From Heliopora coerulea (lineage: Eukaryota > Cnidaria > Anthozoa > Scleralcyonacea > Helioporidae): a DNA stretch of 64,000 nucleotides. Within the stretch, counting starts at the first letter, position 1, and the number at the start of each line of letters is the position of its first letter. The position numbers and the translations under genes are program-made. This document shows positions 27,401-39,400 of this stretch, one piece after another. The stretch is from assembly GCA_030142905.1 (NCBI GenBank), contig JASJOG010000016.1:372001-436000 (forward strand), given 5' to 3'. Under the pieces are notes generated by a model that saw nothing but the letters and a program-made list of their open reading frames with translations, was not told the DNA's origin and searched no databases.

Positions 27401-30400
27401 TTTCTGTTGTAGCATTGAGATAAAAGATATTTTTAAGAATATTATTAGAATTTTTTCTCAAATCTTCGTATTTTGGGCAGGTTAAAGCGAAATGGTATTC
27501 GTTTTCCACTACATCAGAGTTACAAAGTTTGCAGATACGTTGTTCACGGGGGACATTTTCGTATCTTCCTCGTTCAATTTCTAATTTATGGTTGCTTACT
27601 CTGTATTGAGAGAATGTCCTCCTTATTGTTGGATTTTTAATTATGGATAAGTATTCTGCCATTTTGTATTCGTTTTTAAATGTACAAAAGAAAGACAGTT
27701 TGGAGGTGTTATTCATTTTATGTCTCCAGAATTCAACATATTTTTCTTTCATCCTATTTACTATGGTTTTCGTATTATAGTTGATTAGATCACTTTCAAA
27801 ATTTCTTGAATTATCATAGAATGGTTTTAGCATGGTTATGGCGTTGGTGTAGAAGGATTCTTTGTTATTATTATATAGTTGTTTTGACATTAGGAAGGAT
27901 TGTTTTACGATTGAGTTGTCGTCTAGTTTAAGGATATGTTTGAAGTAGTCTATAATATTCTTTTTAATTGCAATCAGAAGAGGGTATTTCCCAAGTTCGC
28001 TTCTGCAAGCTATATTGTTTGCTTTTCTGTTTACACCCAAATATAACTTGCAAAATTTTAAATGAACTTTTTCTGCTTCTGCATTGTCCCATTTGTTAAA
28101 GTCGTTTTTTTCGTATACTCCCCAGACTTCTGAGTTGTAAAGTAGAATGGGGGAAATGATCGAGTCAAAAATTTTTGTAGCTGTTTTAGGTGAAAGCTTT
28201 TGGAAGTCTAGATGTTTACGAATTTTAAAAAGAGCATGCAGAGCTTTTTCGCTTAATTGTCTCTGAGCAAGTTTAAATTTGCCATATGGTACAAGTTTGA
28301 GGCCAAGATAGATATATTCTTTGACTATATCTATCTTTTTATTTCCAATATGGAAATGAAGATTTGGGGATTTTGAGTTGTGTTTTTGTAATACCATCAC
28401 TTTCGTTTTTTTGATGTTGACTTCCATTAGCCATTTACTACACCATTTGTGCAGTTGGTTTAGACAATTTTGTAAACCTGGTTTCGATCTTGAAAGTATA
28501 ATTAGATCATCAGCATACAGGAGGCTGTTTATAGTGGTTCCGTTTGGTAATGTAAATGGGTCTGATTGCGTTTGTTCGAAAAGTCTTGGGAGTTCGTTTA
28601 TATACATATTAAATAACATAGGGCTTAAAATACATCCTTGACGGACCCCCTTTTTGTATGAGAAAAAAGGTGTCCTGTCTTCCGAGATTTTTATTGCGCA
28701 TTTTGTGTTCGAGTAGAGGTCTTGGATTAAATCGTAGAAATGTCCTCCTATGTTGTTTTTTAACAATTTGTAGAGCAAACCTTGATGCCAGACAGAATCA
28801 AAGGCTTTTCTAAAATCGACAAAACATGTGTAGATTTTTTCATTCTCACTATGTTTAACGTAATTATCATGTAAGGTTTTCAGAGTGAGAACATGGTCTG
28901 CCGTTCTATTTCCTGGCATAAATCCAATTTGAGTAGGGTGGATTAATTTCTTTTCGTTGGCAAAGTTTATTAATCTATTATTTAAAATTGAGCAAAATAG
29001 CTTGCCCAAACAACTAGAAACATAAATACCTCGATAATTATCGGGATCAAGTAAGTTTCCCGATTTATGGATCGGAATTATTTGGCCCTCAGTCCACATT
29101 TCTGGAAGTTTCCCCGAAGTTAAAATGTTGTTGAATACTTTTAGAAAACCTTTGGAAAGAATTTCAACGCTAGTTTTTATCATTTCGTTCTTAATTTTGT
29201 CAGTATAAGCAGTTTTTCATGATTTTAATTTTTTTGCTGCTTTTACCAGTTCATCTGCAGTAATAACTCCATCAAGTTCATTAAACAGGTCTTTAGTTTT
29301 TTCATAGTTCTTCAGGCTTGCAAGGATTTCCTCTTGCTCTTTTTTTAACTTATGTTCTGAGTGCAATGTTTCAAAATGATGAAGCCACTCGCTTGGTTGT
29401 GGCATTTTCTTAGTTTCATTAAAACCAAGATCATCACTGCTATTTCTGAGTGTTTTCCAGAATACCATTGAATCTTTGCTAGCATTTTCAAGTTCTTGGA
29501 TTTTATTGAAGTGAAAATTGTCCTTTTTTATTTCTAGGGTATTTTTATAATCTCTCAGAGCTGTATGGTATGCAGTTCTGATTTCATTATTATTAGGGTC
29601 TCTATGTTTCTGATTAGCAAGTTTTCTTAGCTGATGTCTTTTAAATCTACAATCTTTATCAAACCATTTTTTGTTTGCAACATTATTAATTTTCTGTCTA
29701 TATTTCTTTCTTTTAATTTTAAGGGATTTTTTAGATGCAAGGTTTATGATATTTTGAAATTCATTAACACATTTGTTAATGCTTTCTCTGTCAGAGGAGA
29801 AAACACTATCAAGGAATGTGTTTAGTTTCGTTTGTAACTCAAGTGACTTTAATTCTTTCTTAAAAGTCTTACTTGATTCATCAGTCCAAACATACTGAGT
29901 TGGTAATTTGGATAAAGGGGGTTGCATGAGGGTATCATTAGATGCATAATTATATGTCTTATTTAAATTAATCCAAGTGATGACTTGGCTATGGTCAGAT
30001 AGATAGGTAGGGGATTTTACAACTAGATGTTTAACTTTTGGTAATAAGCTTTGGTTACAGATGATATAATCGACAGTACTGTTTCCATTTTTACCATGAA
30101 AAGTATGTCTTCCCAAGGAGTCACCATTTGTCCGACCATTAAGAATTCTCATGTCAGTACTTTTGCAAATATCAATCAGTTGTTTTCCATGGTTATTGGT
30201 TGTTGAATCAAAGTTTTGTCTTTCTGGTAATTGAAGGGAGTGATCACTAGCATCATGGATGTGATCACTTCCTTCACTTGATACAAAATCTTCAAGTTTG
30301 CTTGTCCTTGCATTTAAATCACCAAGAAGTATTATATTTGCTCGTGATGAGAAAAAGGTGAGATCATTTTCAAGTTCTTCAAAAATTTCATTGTCAAAGT

Positions 30401-33400
30401 ATTTTGATTTTTCTGGTGGTATGTATGTACCACAAATGTATAAATCCTGGTCAGAGTTCAAGATTTCTTTGGAGAGTTTGCTCCATAGAAAGTTTTTTGT
30501 ATTCTTAATAATACTTACATATTGTTTAAATTTGCTTTTGAAAAACAGGCTAATGCCACCCGATTGTCGACATGCCTGGTTAGTAACTGGTTTAGCTGTT
30601 TGAGAAACAATAGCCTCAAATCCTGGAATGTTTAAACATGTGTTTGTCCATGTTTCAGTTAGAATCACAAAATCAATTTTGGAGGTAGCATCAATCAGGT
30701 CCTTGTTTTTGGTTTTATCTCCAAGGACCCTATTAAATATACCATTAATGTTCCAAGTGCTAAATGAAATTTCAGTGCTCATTTAAGTTAATCCTAATTA
30801 TTTGGTAGAGAATGCTAAAAATAATTCTTCTTAAAATCTGCATTTAAATTCTAAAATTTTCTAGATTATTCAGAAGTTGGGAGAATGTTACTAATATTCA
30901 ATAAACTAAGCAGGACAGATAGATAAAGTAGATGGATAGAAAATGTAAAGTCAACTTACAATTTGTTATATGTTGAGATATCCATAAAGTTGCCGTATTA
31001 ATCTAACTAGTTGAGGTGGTAGTGAGTTTGTAAAGCCATCATGGTGGATTAAGGGAGGGGGTGGTACATTTCCTTTCTTGCCATGTTGCATATGAATATT
31101 TGGTGGTGGTAGGTTCATGATGGAAGTGAAAGGTGAGTGAAGGTTATTGTGGCCAGACTGGAAGGGAGGATTTTGGTACAAATCTGTGTGTTTCGGTTGG
31201 CTTCTTCTTAGATGATCTTTCTTTGGTATTTCTTTCTTTTTTGGCGAGGTATTGAAATATGCTGCTTTGATTGCTTTTGCAAATTTCTTAACTCCCCTTT
31301 CATTCAGATGTTTTTCATCATAGAGGTCATCATCAGATATGCTGGTATGATGGATGTAGGTGGTATTTGCTTTGGCATTAATCTTGTTTCGAATTTCTTC
31401 ATTGATGGCTGGGACTTTTCTATTGAGTTCATCTTTTCTGTGTAGTAAGGAAGATATCAGGATTCTAGAGTTTGGATGTTTTTCTTTAATGAGATCCACA
31501 ACTTCTACAGTATCGGCAGCAGTGTTTCTCTCAGGATGTTCCATGTCATTAGTTCCGCAGTGGACAATAAAGTTTTTGGGGTTAATGAAGTTAGATGCTT
31601 CAACTATTTGTTTTGCTTTGGAGAGTGTTGCTGATCGAATATATCTTGTTGTTGAGTTTGGGCAGAGTTCTTTGGGTTTCAAATATCGACCATTACTGTC
31701 ACATATAATAATGGTTTCTGCATTAATTGGTTTTTGGTTGTTATTTTCAGGGGAATGTTCATTAGTTTTTGGTTGAGCAGTATTGTTCTTTATGTGATGA
31801 CAGTCCACATTATGTTGAGGGGTAACATTCTGTTGGTCTACCATATTTCCATTTTGGGAGTTTTCTTTGTCATCTGTTTTCAGCTTATTGGAGCTTTTGT
31901 TTATTTCTTCATCTAGGCAGGGTACCTCATCAGGAAGGGGTTCAAAGACATTCGATGTTGGAATATTGTATGTTTGGGGAGTGTTGGATGACGAGGAGGT
32001 TGAGGCCCAAGCAGGAGTTTCTACACAAGATTTATCATGAGTCTTGCGCAGAGATTGTTGAAAGTTGGCATTTTTTTCTTCGATTTTCTTACATCTTTTA
32101 TTTACAGTGTTGATATTTTCTTCAATCTGTAAAAGTTTTATTGTTAGATCACTGATAATTTGTTGTTTTTCCTTATCTCCTTTTTTCAGGCTCTCAATTT
32201 CTTGGTCTTTCATTTTGATGGATTGTGATAATTCAGTTATGGTTTGGGTAGTGTTTTCTTTATGGAGGACAAATTCAGCTTCCAGATTGGCAAGTTGGGA
32301 TTTCATTCTCGAAAATGACTTATCACGCGAGGTGACTGGGGTTGTACTGTCCTCTAGTATCACGGGTTGTTTTTTCTCAGTTGTGTGTGTTGGTTGATGG
32401 CTGTTCCTTTCTTTTCTCAAAATGATCTTCATAAAGGGTTTCATGTTGTCGGTCTTCCATGTGTCCTCTGACGTGTTGACCATGGCTAGCAAGTGATCGA
32501 ATTCCTTTGCTCCCCATTCTTTAAAAAGCCGACCTTGAGCTTGAATACGACCAGTAGAAACATTAACTGTAATGGTAAGGACATTTTCATTCTCATTTGC
32601 GTGGATACTCAGAAGAACTTTATCGCATTTAGTCGGATTAATTTGGTTTTCTTGTTCGAGCCAACGGGTGTTGATTTCAGTATTATTGAGGTCATCATTC
32701 TTGTAGTATCGGAAATATAATGCTTTAATCCATTTTTGAACACGGTTTTCGGTCGTTGAGAAGTCCACATGGTTAGCACTTGATTTGTAAATATTGAAGT
32801 CGAGTTCTTCGAATGGCACTCGTTTAGCGTTCGTACACTTGAAGTTATTTATCTTGTATCGTTCAAGCGACGCGTCGGGTATTCTTGTCTTCGCTGATAT
32901 TTCATTCATTTTATTCTTTATCGCAGTTAAAATAGGAAATATTTAAGCAGACTCCACCAATATTATCTTAAAAATCCGTAACTGTATCAGAGCACTTCAT
33001 AGCACTTCATAGAACTACGTAATTCGTATCTAGAAAAAGTGGCATAGAAGTACGTAATTCTTACATAGAAAAAGTAGCATAGAACTACGTAATTCTTATC
33101 TAGAAAAAGTGGCATAGAAGTACGTAATTCTTATGTAGAAAAAGTGGTATAGAACTACGTAATTCTTATCTAGAAAAAGTGGCATAGAACTACGTAATTC
33201 TTATCTAGAAAAAGTGGTATAGAACTACGTAATTCTTATCTAGAAAAAGTGGTATAGAAGTACGTAATTCTTATCTAGAAAAAGTGGCATAGAACTACGT
33301 AATTCTTATCTAGAAAAAGTGGTATAGAAGTACGTAATTCTTATCTAGAAAACGTGGCATAGAAGTACGTAATTCTTATCTAGAAAAAGTGGTATAGAAG

Positions 33401-36400
33401 TACGTAATTCTTATCTAGAAAAAGTGGTATAGAACTACGTAATTCTTATCTAGAAAAAGTGGTATAGAAGTACGTAATTCTTATCTAGAAAAAGTGGCAT
33501 AGAACTACGTAATTCTTATCTAGAAAAAGTGGTATAGAAGTACGTAATTCTTATCTAGAAAACGTGGCATAGAAGTACGTAATTCTTATCTAGAAAAAGT
33601 GGTATAGAAGTACGTAATTCTTATCTAGAAAAAGTGGCATAGAAGTAGGTAATTTTTATCTAGAAAAAGTGGCATAGAAGTACGTAATTCGTATCTAGAA
33701 AAAGTGGTATAGAAGTACGTAATTCTTATCTAGAAAAAGTGGTATAGAAGTACGTATTTCTTATCTAGAAAAAGTGGTATAGAAGTACGTAATTTTTATC
33801 TAGAAAAAGTGGCATAGAAGTACGTAATTCTTATCTAGAAAAAGTGGTATAGAAGTACGTAATTCTTATGTAGAAAAAGTGGCATAGAAGTACGTAATTC
33901 TTATCTAGAAAAAGTGGTATAGAAGTACGTAATTCTTATCTAGAAAAAGTGGTATAGAAGTACGTAATTCTTATCTAGAAAAAGTGGTATAGAAGTACGT
34001 AATTCTTATCTAGAAAAAGTGGTATAGAAGTACGTAATTCTTATCTAGAAAAAGTGGTATAGAAGTACGTAATTTTTATCTAGAAAAAGTGGTATAGAAG
34101 TACGTAATTTTTATCTAGAAAAAGTGGTATAGAAGTACGTAATTCTTATCTAGAAAAAGTGGTATAGAAGTACGTAATTCTTATCTAGAAAAAGTGGTAT
34201 AGAAGTACGTAATTCTTATCTAGAAAAAGTGGTATAGAAGTACGTAATTATCTAGAAAAAGTGGTATAGAAGTACGTAATTCTTATCTAGAAAAAGTGGT
34301 ATAGAAGTACGTAATTCTTATCTAGAAAAAGTGGTATAGAACTACGTAATTCTTATCTAGAAAAAGTGGTATAGAAGTACGTAATTCTATCTAGAAAAAG
34401 TGGTATAGAACTACGTAATTCTTATCTAGAAAAAGTGGTATAGAAGTACGTAATTTTTATCTAGAAAAAGTGGCATAGAACTACGTAATTCTTATCTAGA
34501 AAAAGTGGTATAGGAGTACGTAATTCTTATCTAGAAGAAGTGGTATAGAACTACGTAATTCTTATCTAGAAAAAGTGGTATAGAACTACGTAATTCTTAT
34601 CTAGAAAAAGTGGTATAGAAGTACGTAATTCTATCTAGAAAAAGTGGTATAGAAGTACGTAATTCGTATCTAGAAAAAGTGGTATAGAAGTACGTAATTT
34701 TTATCTAGAAAAAGTGGTATAGAACTACGTAATTCTTATCTAGAAAAAGTGGTATAGAAGTACGTAATTCTTATCTAGAAAAAGTGGTATAGAAGTACGT
34801 AATTCGTATCTAGAAAAAGTGGTATAGAAGTACGTAATTTTTATCTAGAAAAAGTGGTATAGAAGTACGTAATTCTTATCTAGAAAAAGTGGCATAGAAG
34901 TACGTAATTCTTATCTAGAAAAAGTGGTATAGAAGTACGTAATTCTTATCTAGAAAAAGTGGCATAGAAGTACGTAATTCTTATCTAGAAAAAGTGGTAT
35001 AGAAGTACGTAATTCTTATCTAGAAAAAGTGGTATAGAAGTACGTAATTCTTATCTAGAAAAAGTGGTATAGAAGTACGTAATTTTTATCTAGAAAAAGT
35101 GGCATAGAAGTACGTAATTCTTATCTAGAAAAAGTGGTATAGAAGTACGTAATTCTTATCTAGAAAAAGTGGCATAGAAGTACGTAATTCTTATCTAGAA
35201 AAAGTGGTATAGAAGTACGTAATTCTTATCTAGAAAAAGTGGTATAGAAGTACGTAATTCTTATCTAGAAAAAGTGGTATAGAAGTACGTAATTCTTATC
35301 TAGAAAAAGTGGTATAGAAGTACGTAATTCTTATCTAGAAAAAGTGGTATGGAACTACGTAATTCTTATCTAGAAATGCACGAAACGTCGGCGCAACATT
35401 GAATCTTGAGCTCGATGAAGTTGTTGATCGATTTTTTATTTTTAAAATTAGCCAACAATTTGGTGTCTTTGTTATTTTATCTGCGATGATGTAGCATAAA
35501 TTGCCCTAGCAAGTATAAGTGCTTAGTTAACGTTAGCCAACTGTTGTTGTTTTTAGTATGCCTGGTGGTTTTTCGAGGTTATTCTCAAAAGCATGGGTGG
35601 ACATTTAATTCAAAATGCTAAACTGAAGGTACGGACAGAATAAAGTATCAAAAATACGGTTTAGTATGTATGTCTGAATCTGTATGATAGGATAAGGTAT
35701 CAAAAATACAGTTTAATTAATATGTATGATTGAATCTGTATGATAGAATAAAGTATCAAAAATACAGTTTAATATGTGTCTGAATCTGTATCATAGTATA
35801 AGGTATCAAAAATCCAGTTTAATATGTATGTCTGTGGAGCCATCAGCATCATACGATTGTCGTATATTCTACGCCTTACCATACGTGATTAACCTTAAAA
35901 ATTATCATTCTAAAGCATACTTGTTTTTAGAGTAATCGTGAAACTAGATATTCCAAAGAATTTTACGAAAGTCTTGAACATCTTCTGCAACTTTTCGTAC
36001 CTGAAATTTTGAAACGATTAAAGGATGAAGCTGATGTTGCCAAGGTACTGTATCGAGGCCTGAAATATTTGGACCTCTTTGCTTCATTTTTTTCCCGTGT
36101 TCGTTATTCACTTTCCTTGTTCTGTGTTGCTTAGGAAGCCAACGTACACATGGCTTATTTCGTCAAGGTATTGTAAATTCTTGTACTAGGCACAGTGTGT
36201 TCACAGTTAAGGTTGATGTTCATGTTTTGTCTTCAATACAGGAAATTTGGGCTTTAATCATTACTAACTATCAAATTGAGAAATCTGCGTGGCTCAATGT
36301 TCGAGGAAAAGCAAATTATTTTATAATTACATGCAACGAATATATAAAGCTGTGGGTTCCCTGGAGATAATGTTCTAAAACTTACTTAATATGCAAAATA

Positions 36401-39400
36401 GTCTGGATATTTGTTTGTCCTGAAGAAGAACCACGAAAAAGGAGTCCAAAACCAATGAACATTGATACTGGGGATTTAAAGATCTTCGGAGCAGTTTTGA
36501 TGTAGCTGTCTGGTTTGTGAATGTTTGTCGATCACCGACCAACTAGCCACGCACACTTGAAACAACTTCAAGCTATTTCAATTTTTTTAGTTAAGATAAA
36601 ATACTTTTCGTGAAATTTAGATGTAAAAGTATACCCGGAGGACAATTTGGAACATGGAGGATAAAACATATTGCGTCATTTTGAGATACGAGATTCAGGT
36701 TAAAACAAGATAAGACAAAATTTATGTGATAACATGCTGGCTTTATCTGCAGAGTCATCTTCATGCAGATAAATTGATAGTGTTGATTCAAGGTCAGTTG
36801 TTCTGAAGATGACGCTGAGGTTGAGCCGAAATACTTCAGCACTAATTAAGTCTTGCCTTGTTTTAACTTGAATCACATGTAACAAGATGATGGTTTTTGG
36901 GTTATGTTTTACCCTCTAAATTTACATAACTTTCAAGTCTTCCACTGGATGCGACTTGTCTGAAGTTGTTAGGGCAAAGACTTAGTCCAAATCCAGTTAG
37001 TGTTTTTCTTGCATGAAGCCCGTGTCGGCCAGAGCAACAAGCTGTTGCGACTCGAACATTGATATAAAAGGAGAACGCTGCCTAAGCACAGCTGAATAGC
37101 GTGTAAAAAGGCAAAAGTGTGTGGGAACGGCCAAACTTACCAGAGTGGATACTGACATTTCAAGCGAAGGCTTTTCTTTAAAGTGAGACGTGGGACCTTT
37201 GGTCGACACGTCACTATTTACTCTCGTACGTTTCGGCAGTGCCTTCACTCTTCTGGCTTTCTTAATGCGACTCCTGTCTGACTGTAACCATCACAACCCT
37301 ACTGATATCTACGACTTGGAAACTGAAATCAGCGTTGTTACAGTGTAACAACACAGTTTGTTCTAATAAAATATAAGACGCTGGACCTCCATGAGTTTGT
37401 ATATAGTTGTGGCACGATGGTTTTACTGAGTAGTCTAGGATTACTTCTTCAAGTGAAGAGACATCACGCGATCTCATCTGCAAGATTGTTATCCTTTAAG
37501 ACACCGTAAAGACTTCTTACAAGTATAAAATAATGGTTTTCAACTTACCACATCTCGAAAAACACTTTTATTCTACCAGATTTCCGTAAAATGAAGTGCT
37601 GTTACAACTAAACAATCGTTTGTCGGATTTTGATTTAAAAATACTATAAAAATTAGCAAGAATGGCATCCTTGGTTTTCACCAATCTCACTGAGTTTTTG
37701 AGAAATCATTTCAACCATCAAAGACGTTGTCTACTCTGCACATGCTAAATAAGATTCATAAAATGAGTACTACCTTCGGAATAATCTGGTGTAAAGCATT
37801 AAAACTTTGCATATGCTTCATAGTAAGGAAAGTGCACTCTCCTGGACACATTATGTTGTTGTTACGGAAACGGCCATGATTCCTGTTTTGGTCGTACACG
37901 TAATTTGAACTGAAAATTTGGATTTCGGTTACTTTATTTCAGAGTAGATGATTTCATCTGTCCGAATAACGTGTACTTTAAGACGAATCGTCTCGTTTAT
38001 GCGCTGTAGTAAGTGTTGCTTGACGGAGAAGAAGCGAATTTGGTGGATGAAAACCTTGAACAAGCAGTTTATTTAGTGACAATTTTTTACCATTCCCAGA
38101 GACATTACTCATTTCCTGAGTTTTGAGCTTGTTCCTGTGGAGAAGATCCAAAACGCCTTTTTCTCTCATTTTCAAAGATATTTTCCGAATAAGATCAAAG
38201 CAGGACAGTCAATGTCTTCGTGTGGGTAGTACTTTAAAGTAACCAGACAGTTATAATTCTTTACGACTACATAGCATTGAGATGATAATTTCATTCAATA
38301 ACTATCAGTTGATCAGACTTATATAAAAGTCCTTTCCTCTAAGTAAGCAGTCTACTCGTACGCCTCATTACACACAGTTTTTGAAACTCCTTTTCTCGAC
38401 TTAAGCAATCTACTCGGACACAATTACTTACTGATGCTTTGTAATCTGTCGTTTTACGAAATGCTCAGTTCTAAAGTCCAGTTGGGGGAGATTTAAACGT
38501 CTTGGATCGCACCAGGTTTCCTCAAGAGTCGGGGTTTTTCATCAATTCTCCCAGTGTTTATAATTTTTCTGTTGTACTAACTACGATTAAATGTAATCAG
38601 AGGATAGAAAATTCTCAATTAAATCTTTTAATCTAAGGGGAACGAATCAGAAATCAGTAAAGCCAACACCGTGGCATAATCAACAAATAGTTGGGCAATC
38701 TTTACTTCGATTAGCTGTTTATCACGTGGGATATTCTTACTGCTATAAATTCACAGGCATGGAAAGACAATCAATATATGGACAATCCTTATGTCAAATT
38801 GCAAAACATTACTCTTTAAAGCGCTGACTATTTAACATGTACTTCTCAGCAAACGGTTTTTGTTTAGGGGTGTTTTACATACATGGATCGTGGATTTGTT
38901 TTCCAAATGATTTCATTCTATAACGACCAATTCAAGGATGCTGACACCCAGGTAATTTTCTCCAGCAATTTTCATTGTCATTGGAAAATGGAGTGTCGTC
39001 GAGTAGTAGAAAACGGAAAATCTAGGTCATATCTTCTCACAATTATCACTTGCTAGTTAAAATGTTCCTTTAACTGGCAAATCACAATTATGTGAGTGTT
39101 AACGCTGTCAAGCGGTATATTCGGTTGAGACGTCTGCCAATTTCTGTCAACATTTTTTTTTGTTTTTGGAGATAAAAACATTGACGATCCTGTAAGACTT
39201 GTCAATTTTGACTTCTTTCTAAACTTCGCCAATTTGGGGCTTGTACTTAATGAGAGTTTACATATCAGCATCACAAATACTACTCTTTATGAACTGCTCA
39301 TTGTGACTTGAGGAAAATTCGTTCAAGGTCTGGTGTGACTTGATAACTTGCGCATGCAAAATTCAGTATGGTCTGAAGAAAGGGCTCATACACATTCTGT

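Larger units (their letters stand above)
27062..33000 (-). mobile_element. near-complete LINE (coiled-coil/esterase ORF1, APE endonuclease, RT) inserted in the 35-bp array
   Basis: About 5.9 kb antisense to DOCK. It has a short 5' UTR (about 32910-33000), ORF1, a 183-bp spacer, ORF2, a 3' UTR and a (AAT)n tail at 27062-27079. An esterase-bearing ORF1 with an APE/RT ORF2 is the layout of CR1/L2/Rex-type LINEs; the exact clade needs a tree. The flanking array is in register on both sides (GTGGCAT at the left, CATAGAACTACG at the right) with no clear long target duplication. Confidence 0.9.
36168..38867. other. intron 21: a MITE and a hammerhead relic, otherwise nothing recognised
   Basis: About 2.7 kb with the MITE at 36692-36874 and a weak hammerhead core at 37230-37255. 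Small open frames lack support. Confidence 0.4.

Noticed and set aside
33005..35378. Regular direct repeats that could suggest a CRISPR array
   Set aside because: Units are contiguous 35-mers with no unique spacers and the context is a eukaryotic intron; this is satellite DNA.
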